From the NCBI GenBank assembly GCA_036383515.1, contig DASVOE010000079.1, positions 1 to 64,000 of the forward strand: DNA of 64,000 bases, read 5' to 3'. Position numbers and translations under genes: made by a program. The notes below the pieces were generated by a model, which saw only the letters and a list, made by a program, of their open reading frames with translations, ran no database searches and was not told the origin of the DNA. Positions 27,289-35,805 of the stretch are shown here, piece by piece (position 1 is the stretch's first letter; every line of letters starts with the position of its first letter). This DNA is from CADEDV01 sp036383515. GTDB lineage: Bacteria > Bacteroidota > Bacteroidia > Chitinophagales > Chitinophagaceae.

Positions 27289-28818
27289 TCAATGTATCGC
27301 TGTTACATTTACTTTCTCGATCCCTGGCAGATGCACTTCAATATGCCGGTCATGAGCTTTTGTTTCAAACTCACTGATGATCTCAAGAATATCATAATCA
27401 ATAAAATTACATTCACTCCCGTCAATCGTTAATACAGAGTAAGGGGGTATCTTATCCAGCGCATCTTTTAATTTCACTTTATTCAGGAAGCTTACATTGC
27501 TGTTGAGTTTGATATGATACACCGCTGTTTCATGCTGCATACGCTTTTGTATTTTATACTCTGCTTTGAAATTATTCTGAATTATATAATACGCCGATAA
27601 CAACAATCCGGCTGTCACGCCAACCAGCAGGTCGGTGAGCAGGATAATAATGATGGTAAGAATGAAGGGCAGGAATTGCTTCCATCCCAGGCTCCAGATA
27701 TTCCGGTAGAGTTTTGGCCGGGTCAGATTATACCCGGTAATGAGTAAAATAGCTGCTAATGAAGCATACGGTATTTGATTCAAAGCAAAAGGAATGAATG
27801 CTACTGTTAGCAACAGGAATAATCCATGTGTAAAAGCTGATAATTTGGTCCGGCCTCCTGCATCCACGTTCGCAGCGCCTCTTACAATAACTGCAGTTAT
27901 CGGGATAGCGCCCAACATTCCACAGGTCATATTACCAATTCCCTGCGCCACTAATTCCCTGTTCATAGGGGTAATGCGGTTATGTTTATCTAATTTATCA
28001 ATGGCTTCCACACATAATAATGTTTCAAGTGATGCCAGCAAGCCAATGATCACTCCGTTTTTCCAGATGGCAGCAGATGAAAACACTTTAGAAAAATCGG
28101 GAAAAGAAATTTCAGCAAAAATATTGGCCGGAATATTTACCAGTTGAGTAGGCTTAAGCATATATCCTGAAGCAGCTTTTGTAAAAAGGTAATTCATAAG
28201 CACACCCGCAAGTACTGCTATTAATGGAGCTGGAATTATCTTCCATTTTTTTGCAAAAGGTTGTTGTAATAAAATAAGGAGAAGAACACAAACAGCTGTA
28301 ATGATAACAGCTCCTCTTGTAATATGCAGGTTGAAATATTCTATATTACCAGTAATGTCTTTTGAAGAAACCACATTTAATAAACCACTTCGCCAGAAAT
28401 CCGGCTGATCATATCCTAATGCCACCGGCACCTGTTTAGCAATAAGCATAATACCGATAGCGGCCAGCATTCCTTTTATAACCGCCGATGGAAAATAATT
28501 AGCAATGATCCCCAGTTTTAATACACCCAATATTACCTGGAATACTCCTGCAATGATCACCGATAAAAGAAAAAGTTTGTAATCACCATACGACAGGATT
28601 GCGGCAGCCACTATCGGTGATAATCCGGCAGCAGGCCCCGAAACGCCTAAAGCAGACCCACTGATCAATGACACCACTAATCCACCAACGACGCCTGAAA
28701 GTATCCCGGCATACAAAGGAGCTCCCGATGCCAGCGCAATCCCAAGACATAGAGGAAGGGCTACAAAAAAAACAGATAGACCTGCCGGCAGATCATGCTT
28801 TAACCATAAAAGACGCAT
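27289..28818 (-). CDS. SulP family anion transporter with STAS domain
   Basis: A 509-residue membrane transporter. The N-terminus (RLLWLKHDLPAGLSVFFVAL) and signature GVSGPAAGLSPIVAAAIL belong to the SulP family; about 12-14 helices follow (to near residue 430), with LETLLCVEAIDKLDKHNR and MLGAIPITAVIVRGAAN being conserved core loops. The last about 75 residues are a short STAS domain (SVLTIDGSECNFIDYDILE). Substrates of the family include sulfate, bicarbonate and dicarboxylates; the Bacteroidota branch is often annotated as bicarbonate or sulfate transport. ATG at 28818 gives the usual family start; another at 28839 adds seven basic residues. Confidence 0.88.
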   Translation of the reverse strand: MRLLWLKHDLPAGLSVFFVALPLCLGIALASGAPLYAGILSGVVGGLVVSLISGSALGVSGPAAGLSPIVAAAILSYGDYKLFLLSVIIAGVFQVILGVLKLGIIANYFPSAVIKGMLAAIGIMLIAKQVPVALGYDQPDFWRSGLLNVVSSKDITGNIEYFNLHITRGAVIITAVCVLLLILLQQPFAKKWKIIPAPLIAVLAGVLMNYLFTKAASGYMLKPTQLVNIPANIFAEISFPDFSKVFSSAAIWKNGVIIGLLASLETLLCVEAIDKLDKHNRITPMNRELVAQGIGNMTCGMLGAIPITAVIVRGAANVDAGGRTKLSAFTHGLFLLLTVAFIPFALNQIPYASLAAILLITGYNLTRPKLYRNIWSLGWKQFLPFILTIIIILLTDLLVGVTAGLLLSAYYIIQNNFKAEYKIQKRMQHETAVYHIKLNSNVSFLNKVKLKDALDKIPPYSVLTIDGSECNFIDYDILEIISEFETKAHDRHIEVHLPGIEKVNVTAIH

Positions 28819-28921
28819 GTATTTTATTCGTCGCTTCATGAGAATTGGTTTCGACGGAAGGTAAAAAAATTACTACGAAAAAAAATGACCTGGTCAATGG
28901 ATAAAAATCAATCATCACTCC

Positions 28922-28955
28922 CTTGTAATAAAAAGAGGTCAGTACTATACCTTTG
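28922..28955 (+). promoter_or_regulatory. Promoter of mutS2
   Basis: CTTG (28922-28925) and the exact -7 box TACCTTTG (28948-28955) are 22 bases apart, within the spacing seen in Bacteroidota. A start site near 28962 would leave a leader of about 30 bases before the ATG at 28992. It also shows that the in-frame TTG at 28953 is not the start, since it lies inside the -7 box. Confidence 0.55.
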
Positions 28956-28991
28956 CAGACCTGGCGTCTCTCACTTCACCAGCATAAACAA

Positions 28992-31094
28992 ATGAAACTA
29001 TACCCTGAATCTGCCTATATTCAACTTGAGTTCAATAAAGTAAAAGACCTGTTGGCCAATTATTGCCAAACAGATCATGCTCATACTAAAGCCCAGCAGC
29101 TCCGTATACATACCCGCAGAGAATTTATTGAACTGGAACTGAAGCAAAGTCATGAGTATCGTCAACTGATCCAGAACACCATTTATTTCCCCAACGACTA
29201 TGTATTGAATCTTGCTAAGGAATTGAAATTATTAACGATTCCCGGTGCATTATTAACCGGCGAACAATTTATGCAACTACGAAAGCTGGCGGAAAGCATG
29301 GAAAAGATATTCCGCTGGTTTGATGCGGAAAGAAAGATAGCCTACAACGCTTTAGTGCGGGTGATTGATAATACCTACTACGAAAAAGCGGTCATCGCTA
29401 TGATCGATGAAGTGCTGGATGATAATGGCCATGTAAAAGATAATGCATCCGAAGACCTGAAGAATATTCGCATGAGTTTATACCGTAAACGGAATGAACT
29501 GCGGCGACTATTTGATAAGATCGTGGCGAAGCTGAATAAGCAGGGCTACTTGGCCGAGATCGAAGAAAGCTATATGAGCGGTCGCAGGGTGCTGGCTGTT
29601 TTTGCCGAACAAAAAAGAACGGTAAAGGGAATACTGCATGGCGAAAGTGATAGTCGAAAAACAGCCTTTGTAGAGCCGGAAGAAACCATTGAACTTAATA
29701 ACCAGGTATACGAGTTGGAAAATGATGAGCGCAAAGAAGTGTACCGGATATTGCGGGAACTGACAGCAAAACTTTCTGTATACGCAACATTATTGAATAC
29801 CTATCATGAAGTGGTGGGTGAATTTGATTTTATAAGAGCCAAAGCAAAACTGGCCAATGATATAAAAGGAGAATATCCGGCAGTCACGGATAAAGCTCAT
29901 GTACAGCTGGTAGATGCCTATCATCCATTGTTGTATTTATATAATCAACGAACACAAAAACCTACTATTCCTGTAACGATCACGTTGGATGAAAGCAAAC
30001 GTATTCTTGTCATTAGCGGGCCTAATGCAGGAGGGAAAACGGTTACGTTAAAAACGGTTGGGCTTCTTCAAATGATGGTGCAGAGTGGTTTGCTGGTGCC
30101 TGTTCATCCCTCTTCGCAGTTTGGCATTTTCAAACAGCTGATGATCCATATCGGCGATACGCAAAGCATCGAATTTGAATTAAGTACTTATAGCAGTCAT
30201 CTCATTCACATGAAACATTTCATGGAGAATGCCAATGGCCGCACCTTATTTTTTATTGACGAACTCGGTAGCGGCAGTGATCCAAATCTTGGTGGCGCCT
30301 TTGCTGAAGTGATATTGGAGGAGCTGGCAAAAAAACATGCGATGGGTATTGTAACTACACACTACCTGAATCTGAAAGTAATGGCTGGTAAAACGTCTGG
30401 TATCGTGAATGGCGCCATGGCATTTGATGAGAAGAACCTGCAACCACAATACAAACTCATTATGGGTAAGCCGGGAAGTTCATATACATTTTCAATAGCA
30501 GAAAGGATCGGGTTGGACCCATCGTTGATCAAAAGAGCTAAAGACCTGGTGGATGATGACCAGTTTCGTCTCGATAAATTATTGAATAGGACAGAACAAG
30601 ACTTACGGGATATTGAAAAGCGGGAAAAGGAATTGCAGATGGCCATGAAAGAAAATGAGCGACTGAAAAAAGAAATGCAGCAGGTGTTGAATAAAGAAAA
30701 ACATGTGCAGCAAGTCGAGTTGCTCAAAGAGCAGAACCGGGTATCAGAAGAAAAGATACTGTACCTGAAAGACATGGAAAGAAAACTGAAACAAATGCTG
30801 GTAGAATGGCGAAAAGAAGAGAATAAGAATAAGGTGATCAGGCAAATGGAAAGCTTATTATTTAAAAAGAACGAAACGAAGGTGGCTAGCAAGATGCAGA
30901 AAAAGATCGACTCTAAATTCGATGAAGTGGGTGGCGAAATAAAAATAGGCGACAAGGTAAAAATGAAACGCAATCACCAGGTAGGAGAGGTGATGGAGTT
31001 GAGAGGTAAGAGAGCCGTGGTAAAAATTGGGTTGTTGCCTATGCAGGTGGAGGTAAAAGATTTGGTAGTGGTGAAGGAAAAAGAAACGGAGTAA
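28992..31094 (+). CDS. MutS2-type DNA-binding ATPase lacking the Smr domain
   Basis: A 700-residue MutS2 homologue. The N-terminal core starts YIQLEFNKVKDLLANYC; the ATPase has the P-loop SGPNAGGKTVTLKTVG (Gly343 onward) and Walker B RTLFFIDELGSGSDPNLG near 420. A long coiled coil runs from about 510 to 640 (LLNRTEQDLRDIEKREKEL), followed by a KOW/SH3-like block (KIGDKVKMKRNHQVGEVMEL). The chain then stops. Typical MutS2 is about 780 residues and ends in an Smr nuclease domain, missing here. MutS2 proteins act in recombination control or ribosome rescue; without Smr, DNA or RNA cutting is not expected. ATG at 28992 follows a good promoter. Confidence 0.9.
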   Translation: MKLYPESAYIQLEFNKVKDLLANYCQTDHAHTKAQQLRIHTRREFIELELKQSHEYRQLIQNTIYFPNDYVLNLAKELKLLTIPGALLTGEQFMQLRKLAESMEKIFRWFDAERKIAYNALVRVIDNTYYEKAVIAMIDEVLDDNGHVKDNASEDLKNIRMSLYRKRNELRRLFDKIVAKLNKQGYLAEIEESYMSGRRVLAVFAEQKRTVKGILHGESDSRKTAFVEPEETIELNNQVYELENDERKEVYRILRELTAKLSVYATLLNTYHEVVGEFDFIRAKAKLANDIKGEYPAVTDKAHVQLVDAYHPLLYLYNQRTQKPTIPVTITLDESKRILVISGPNAGGKTVTLKTVGLLQMMVQSGLLVPVHPSSQFGIFKQLMIHIGDTQSIEFELSTYSSHLIHMKHFMENANGRTLFFIDELGSGSDPNLGGAFAEVILEELAKKHAMGIVTTHYLNLKVMAGKTSGIVNGAMAFDEKNLQPQYKLIMGKPGSSYTFSIAERIGLDPSLIKRAKDLVDDDQFRLDKLLNRTEQDLRDIEKREKELQMAMKENERLKKEMQQVLNKEKHVQQVELLKEQNRVSEEKILYLKDMERKLKQMLVEWRKEENKNKVIRQMESLLFKKNETKVASKMQKKIDSKFDEVGGEIKIGDKVKMKRNHQVGEVMELRGKRAVVKIGLLPMQVEVKDLVVVKEKETE

Positions 31095-31150
31095 TGATAT
31101 ATGATATTACACGGGCTTTAACGAGCCTGGATATATTCATAAGGACAAAG

Positions 31151-32671
31151 TCACCTCTTTTTACAATGTTCATAAAAATTTTTATTCATGTCTATTATCA
31201 AATCACCTTTCTGCATTGATGGGTGTTGACTTCGATAAATAGCTGTATCCGGGTATTGAACAATACTAATATTTTCAGCTATTTCCTTTTTTCCTTCTTT
31301 TTCGTAAACAAGCTGCCGCACCAGCGGTTCCGGTACCCAATCTCTGTGGGTAGAGGGCACACCAAATTCATCACGATAAGCTTCTGTGCAAAAAGAAGCA
31401 CGAAACATAAACTTATCAGCACGGATAAAATGGACTTGTTTTACAGAGTCTGTATAGTTTTTTTCAAAAAAAGATTTCACTGATGAATATTCAGCCTTCA
31501 AAGGATTTATCAGCTGAAAATTGTAGTTATAAAATCCAGTTGCCAAAAGAAACAGGCAAATTGCTAACGTAAAATAGTTTCTTTTCTTACCGGATTGAAA
31601 AAAGGGTAATACAATCATCATTACCAATATAAATACAGCAAGGTTGAACGGAAACAATGTGCGATAAGACGCAAAGCTTTCAATAGCTATCATTGAAGGC
31701 AGGTATATCAATAGCAAGAAGATTATTATTATTCCCAGCGTCCAAATAAAAGAAATGATTTTCTGTTTCCTGTTTTGGCGGAACAATCCAATGATCCAGG
31801 TTATTGAAATTAAAGGATAAGCAATTTGTGAAAATATACTGCGGGGACTATAAAGAATATTAATACTAAAGGCGGAAGGAAGAGGCCCTGAGAAAAAAAA
31901 TGACGCTTTTTTCAATACATCTAAACTTATTCCTACACGATCACCAGCCTGCACATTGCTATGCTGCAATGAGTATCTGAAGAGAAAATAATAAATTACG
32001 TAAATAAAAAAATAGGTTGCAATGCCTATCCAAACAATGCGATCGGGCTTTATTTTTTTTGATTGAATATAGTAAATTAAGAAAGGAAGAAGGAATATGC
32101 CAAATGCAGATTGGTATAAAAATAACGAACACAAGCCAGCGGCTATAGACAATACAAGTATTGTAGTTGGTATTCTAAGATAGCCCTGAACTCCATGCAG
32201 TGTATAAAATAGCAAGTGCCCACTTATAAGACCGGCACCGGTTGCAATGAATAACTCAAGACAGGAAGCCCAGCCTATATAAATGGACACGGCAATGCAG
32301 GATGCAATAAAGACATCAGATAAAATAGGTAACCGGCTATCAAGTTTCATTGCCCGTACCCATTTACTAAAAACGATATGCCATACTATAGTGGTAATTA
32401 CCCACCCTGTAAAAGAAAATATCCGTAAATACTTTAACTCGTCAATGGCAGACAAACCACCAAACAATTTATTGATAAGCAAGCCTGTAAGCCATCTTCC
32501 CTGCGAGAAGAACATATTATAATTGGAGCCGTCTTTGTTGTGCCAGAGTTGATGAATCTCATCAAGGTAGGCGTAATCCGCAAAAAAAACCTGGTAATAA
32601 ATAAAAAAGAAAAGAAAAATTATAAGCAAAAAGGGGAAAATCTTTTTAGAAAAAACTGGAGAATTGGTCAT
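31151..32671 (-). CDS. Polytopic membrane protein, possibly GtrII-like glucosyltransferase
   Basis: A 506-residue protein with about 10-11 hydrophobic helices, starting near IFPFLLIIFLFFFIYYQVFF. The N-terminal exposed loop has YLDEIHQLWHNKDGSNYN and FSQGRWLTGLLINKLFGGL; the acidic first loop and QGRW motif recall the GtrII/DUF glucosyltransferases that decorate O-antigen. A C-terminal soluble tail begins around YNFQLINPLKAEYSSVK. I cannot confirm the family by eye. It has no glycan-synthesis neighbours, and its own transcript may be a single gene. Confidence 0.55.
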   Translation of the reverse strand: MTNSPVFSKKIFPFLLIIFLFFFIYYQVFFADYAYLDEIHQLWHNKDGSNYNMFFSQGRWLTGLLINKLFGGLSAIDELKYLRIFSFTGWVITTIVWHIVFSKWVRAMKLDSRLPILSDVFIASCIAVSIYIGWASCLELFIATGAGLISGHLLFYTLHGVQGYLRIPTTILVLSIAAGLCSLFLYQSAFGIFLLPFLIYYIQSKKIKPDRIVWIGIATYFFIYVIYYFLFRYSLQHSNVQAGDRVGISLDVLKKASFFFSGPLPSAFSINILYSPRSIFSQIAYPLISITWIIGLFRQNRKQKIISFIWTLGIIIIFLLLIYLPSMIAIESFASYRTLFPFNLAVFILVMMIVLPFFQSGKKRNYFTLAICLFLLATGFYNYNFQLINPLKAEYSSVKSFFEKNYTDSVKQVHFIRADKFMFRASFCTEAYRDEFGVPSTHRDWVPEPLVRQLVYEKEGKKEIAENISIVQYPDTAIYRSQHPSMQKGDLIIDMNKNFYEHCKKR

Positions 32672-32764
32672 GCAGAAGTGTGGTGTTAGGTTATGCCCAC
32701 AAGATATTACTCTTATATATTTTTCAAAATGATTTCTAAACGAAGATCAGTTATTCTCAAATAA

Positions 32765-32795
32765 AATAAAAAAGCGAAGCCTTACGGGGCTTCGC
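32765..32795 (-). terminator. Terminator of the CBS-domain gene
   Basis: gcgaagcc (32774-32781) and ggcttcgc (32788-32795) form an 8-bp stem with a short loop. On the minus strand it is followed by a T-rich run, 23 bases after the CBS gene stop codon. Confidence 0.88.
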
Positions 32796-32817
32796 GGTAT
32801 TTAATGAGTGTGTAAGT

Positions 32818-33252
32818 CTAACTGTTGCTGTGAATGTAGTTTTGCAAATGATTGATCGTTTCTTTTTGCGCCAGGATCGTCTCCTTTACTACATCACTCA
32901 TCGAAATAATACCGGCTAATCTATTGTTTTCAAAAACCGGCAGGTAGCGTATTGTGTTGGATGTCATCAGTCCCATACAATGTTCAATACTATCATCGGG
33001 TTTAACAGCGGGCAGGTCGGTTGACATGATCTCTGACACAGGAGTGTCGGCAGAATGTTTCCCTTTTAGTATTACTTTTCTTGAATAATCTCTTTCTGTT
33101 ACTATGCCCAGAAAATTATCACCATCTTTCACCACCACTGAACCGATGTTTTTTTCTGCCATTAGTTTCAAAGCTTCCAGCACTGTTGTTGCGGGTGACA
33201 CACCAATAGCTACATTACCTTTGCGGGCTAAAACAGCTGATACTTTATTCAT
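32818..33252 (-). CDS. Two-CBS-domain protein
   Basis: A 144-residue cytoplasmic protein made of a pair of CBS domains and a short C-terminal helix. Domain 1 reads VSPATTVLEALKLMAEKNIG and VVKDGDNFLGIVTERDYSR; domain 2 reads SIEHCMGLMTSNTIRYLPVF and NRLAGIISMSDVVKETI. CBS pairs bind adenine nucleotides and sense energy state; stand-alone forms are often regulators of unknown targets. The open frame extends 46 codons upstream without features, and ATG at 33252 starts just before the first domain. It is divergent from the LacI gene. Confidence 0.88.
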   Translation of the reverse strand: MNKVSAVLARKGNVAIGVSPATTVLEALKLMAEKNIGSVVVKDGDNFLGIVTERDYSRKVILKGKHSADTPVSEIMSTDLPAVKPDDSIEHCMGLMTSNTIRYLPVFENNRLAGIISMSDVVKETILAQKETINHLQNYIHSNS

Positions 33253-33335
33253 GTGGCAATCCTTTATACTGAAATGTACGAAAAGATAAGTGTCGCTCAA
33301 AAAATAATTTGGTTTCACTGTTCTTCTTCTTATTA

Positions 33336-33353
33336 ATTTGCAGCGCTGCAAAT
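33336..33353. promoter_or_regulatory. Candidate operator overlapping the LacI-family start codon
   Basis: atttgcagcgctgcaaat is an 18-base perfect palindrome centred on gc. The last two bases are the A and T of the ATG at 33352. LacI-family regulators bind such symmetrical sites, often their own, so autorepression is likely. The centre is GCGC rather than the ACGT/CG typical for the family, which is a point of doubt. Confidence 0.55.
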
Positions 33354-34371
33354 GGAACAAAAACCTGCTACCATAAAAGAAATAGCACAACGACTCAATG
33401 TTTCTATATCAACTGTATCAAGGGCTTTGCACGATCATCCCGGTATTGGTCTGCGCACACGGATGCAGGTACAGCAATTGGCAGCAGAATTAAACTATGA
33501 ACCTAACCGGGCAGCTATATCATTCAAACAGGGTAAAACGTTTTCGATTGGAGTCATTCTTCCTAATCTCCGGGAGGAATTTTTTTCGATTGCTATCAAT
33601 GGTATTGACGATGTAGCCACTATTAACCATTACACGGTACTGATTGGTCAGTCGCGTGACGATATAGAAAGAGAGAAACAAATCGTTGACACTATGCGCA
33701 AACACCGGGTGGATGGCTTGATCGTTTCTTTATCAAAGAATACAGATCGTTATGAACATTTTGAACAGCTGAAAAATGCTCAAATCCCGGTTGTCTTTTT
33801 TGACAGGGTGCCGCCAATTGCAGATGCCTACACTGTTTCCTGTGATCTGAAAAAAAGTTCAGTAGAATTAGTTGACTGGCTGGTGAACAAAGGACATAGC
33901 CGTATAGGGTTTTTAAAAGGACCGGATACCCTGCAACCTTCATTGGAAAGACTGGAGGGATATCATGAAGGACTGAAAAAAAATAAAATAAAAGCCAATA
34001 ATAACTGGGTAGTGCAAACGGACCTGGACAGATCATCTACACGGGCTGCTATGACAACATTGCTTTCGGTTACCAACAGGCCTACCGCCATCATTGCCTT
34101 TAATGATTACGTAGCACTGGATGCGATAAAATTTGCCCGTCATGAAGGATTAAAGATCAACAAAGATATATTCTTTGTGAGTTACGCTAATCTTCCCATC
34201 ACCAGTTATATGGATTATCCACCGTTGGCTTCCGTGGAGCAATTTCCTTACCAGCAGGCGGAAAAAGCTACGGATATTTTATTCCGCCTGATCAATAATA
34301 AAAACGATACGCCGGATATAAAACGGAAAACGGTTCTTGATAGTAAGGTGGTGGTATATAAAGAAGAGTAA
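33352..34371 (+). CDS. LacI family transcriptional regulator
   Basis: A 339-residue regulator. The N-terminal helix-turn-helix is ATIKEIAQRLNVSISTVSRA, with the hinge and DNA-minor-groove helix around NYEPNRAAISFKQG; the periplasmic-binding-like effector domain follows from FSIGVILPNLREEFFSIAI to the C-terminus, with GLIVSLSKNTDRYEHFEQL and AIIAFNDYVALDAIKFARH. The effector is unlikely to be identifiable by eye; sugars or nucleosides are usual. No sugar genes adjoin it, so its targets are elsewhere, for example uxuA at the start of this window, which carries a LacI-like palindrome. That link is speculation. Its own operator probably overlaps the start codon. Confidence 0.93.
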   Translation: MEQKPATIKEIAQRLNVSISTVSRALHDHPGIGLRTRMQVQQLAAELNYEPNRAAISFKQGKTFSIGVILPNLREEFFSIAINGIDDVATINHYTVLIGQSRDDIEREKQIVDTMRKHRVDGLIVSLSKNTDRYEHFEQLKNAQIPVVFFDRVPPIADAYTVSCDLKKSSVELVDWLVNKGHSRIGFLKGPDTLQPSLERLEGYHEGLKKNKIKANNNWVVQTDLDRSSTRAAMTTLLSVTNRPTAIIAFNDYVALDAIKFARHEGLKINKDIFFVSYANLPITSYMDYPPLASVEQFPYQQAEKATDILFRLINNKNDTPDIKRKTVLDSKVVVYKEE

Positions 34372-34397
34372 TGATATCACTAAAAAACGACCATCAT

Positions 34398-35030
34398 TTA
34401 CACAATTGCATACTTATTCGCATAGGAAATAAGAGCAGCCACATTTTTCAATTTCAATTTCCTCAATATATTGTAACGATGCACTTCCACGGTTTTGGAA
34501 GAAATGTTTAATGCCGCACCCACTTCTCTTGAGCAAAGCCCTTCTTTCAACCGCTTAATGATTTCAATTTCTCTTGAGGATAATACATGTTGAGTTTGTT
34601 CCTCATCAGTTGAAGTAAAATTTTCAGCTATCGTATCTTTTATTTCCTTACAGATATAGTTGTTGCCTTTTTTTACTGCTTCTAGGGCGGCCAGCATTTC
34701 TTGCGAACCAGAACTTTTAGTAACATAGGCCTGCGCCCCGTTTTTCATCATCTGTTTTGCATATGCCGGTTGAGTATGCAGCGACACTCCAATGATCTTT
34801 ATACCAGGAAGGAATTTCCGTAATACTAATGTGGCTTCAATGCCATTCATACCCGGCAGGTTTATATCCATAATGATAATATCCGGCTTTTGGGTTCTTG
34901 CTGTCTCAATACCTTCTTCAGCACTTCCATAAGTAGCTACGACTGTATAAGAAGGATATGAGTCAATAACCTGTGCCCAGGCTTCCCTGATTAGTGTGTG
35001 GTCGTCAATGATGATGATTTTGGTTTGCAT
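34398..35030 (-). CDS. NarL/FixJ-type response regulator
   Basis: A 210-residue regulator with a receiver domain (residues 1-120) and a LuxR-type helix-turn-helix (about 148-205: LSSREIEIIKRLKEGLCSRE, NISSKTVEVHRYNILRKL). Asp55 in IIIMDINLPGMNG is the phospho-acceptor, Asp9 and Asp10 bind Mg. It is a full-length NarL/FixJ regulator, the usual partner of histidine kinases with HisKA_3 domains, such as those at 38135 and 39904. It faces away from the kinase cluster and is followed by about 770 bases without another clear gene. Confidence 0.94.
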   Translation of the reverse strand: MQTKIIIIDDHTLIREAWAQVIDSYPSYTVVATYGSAEEGIETARTQKPDIIIMDINLPGMNGIEATLVLRKFLPGIKIIGVSLHTQPAYAKQMMKNGAQAYVTKSSGSQEMLAALEAVKKGNNYICKEIKDTIAENFTSTDEEQTQHVLSSREIEIIKRLKEGLCSREVGAALNISSKTVEVHRYNILRKLKLKNVAALISYANKYAIV

Positions 35031-35801
35031 AACGTTAGGATTTTAATGTTAATTACTGACGCAAGATAATATCTTACTTAGATTACAGGGGTAGTTTACC
35101 TTATTGTATCTATGTGTAATTCATTAAAGCGGGCTTGTAGTCGCTTTTCTACAATCTATGGACTTATACACTTTTACTTTGAGTGAGAATCGTTGATCAA
35201 CATTATGAGCTGATAAAAATAGCCGGTAATTTGATAGCAGGTTGGCTAAAAATCTTATAGTAAAACGTCGTCGTTGCAGAACCTAAAAGTTGTTATGTTT
35301 TTTAAAACTACTTATTATAAGATGTGCTATATTTTTTTTGATAACAGCCTATTCTCTTTTGGTTAACTTATAATAAATAAGTAGATTACGATAAACAAAT
35401 AATTAAAATGACTGCCCTTACCTGGTTTTTAACCACCCCGGATGCAACAAATAAATTTGAAATAGTAAGATGTCCAAGTAGTTCTGCTCAATGATAATAA
35501 TATCGCCATATAAGAATATAAGTGTATACTCTTAAGAAGCTGATTTAATGAATGAAATAGTTGAATTCCAGCCAAACTTTTGCAAGCTTTACTAGGTAAG
35601 TAATACAGTAACAGTATTATGTTATACCTGAGTTGATGAGCATATTTACGAACAGTCCAATTTAATCGCAGTCATTCAATATACAGGTAAGCAGATATAC
35701 AATTTCAGAGCTTTTAAAAAAGCGCCATCAATACCTGAAGATTTAATTGATCCTACATATTGCTATAAAGTATATGGAGGATCAAGTTTAATACCTGAAC
35801 T
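35031..35801. other. 771-base intergenic region upstream of the kinase cluster
   Basis: Between the leftward response regulator and the rightward histidine kinase. It is strongly AT-rich and must hold promoters for both. I see no RNA gene, hairpin terminator or intact gene. The 3' end carries an open frame described separately (35632-35805); upstream in that frame, from an ATG at 35548, two stop codons (35593, 35629) interrupt the reading, so the region may contain decayed coding sequence. Confidence 0.5.
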
Positions 35802-35805
35802 ATGA
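35632..35805 (+). pseudogene. Possible small or decayed gene overlapping the histidine kinase start
   Basis: An open frame of 57 codons, ending in tga that overlaps the next ATG as ATGA. It reads VDEHIYEQSNLIAVIQY, then GKQIYNFRAFKKAPS and PEDLIDPTYCYKVYGG, which look protein-like, but has no ATG. In the same frame an ATG at 35548 is separated from it by TAG and TGA. It could be the 3' end of a decayed gene, a GTT-started reading frame, or chance. I do not recognise the sequence. Confidence 0.25.

Noticed and set aside
30362..30973. 203-residue frame antisense to mutS2
   Set aside because: It mirrors the coiled coil of MutS2 (Lys/Glu/Leu-rich on one strand gives Ser/Phe-rich on the other), so it is a shadow.
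33253..33390. 46-codon upstream extension of the CBS protein
   Set aside because: It reads as non-coding, overlaps the LacI gene leader and palindrome, and the CBS domain begins right after the ATG at 33252.
35031..35801. Non-coding RNA in the 771-base gap
   Set aside because: No stable hairpin or promoter-terminator pair was found that would support an RNA gene.
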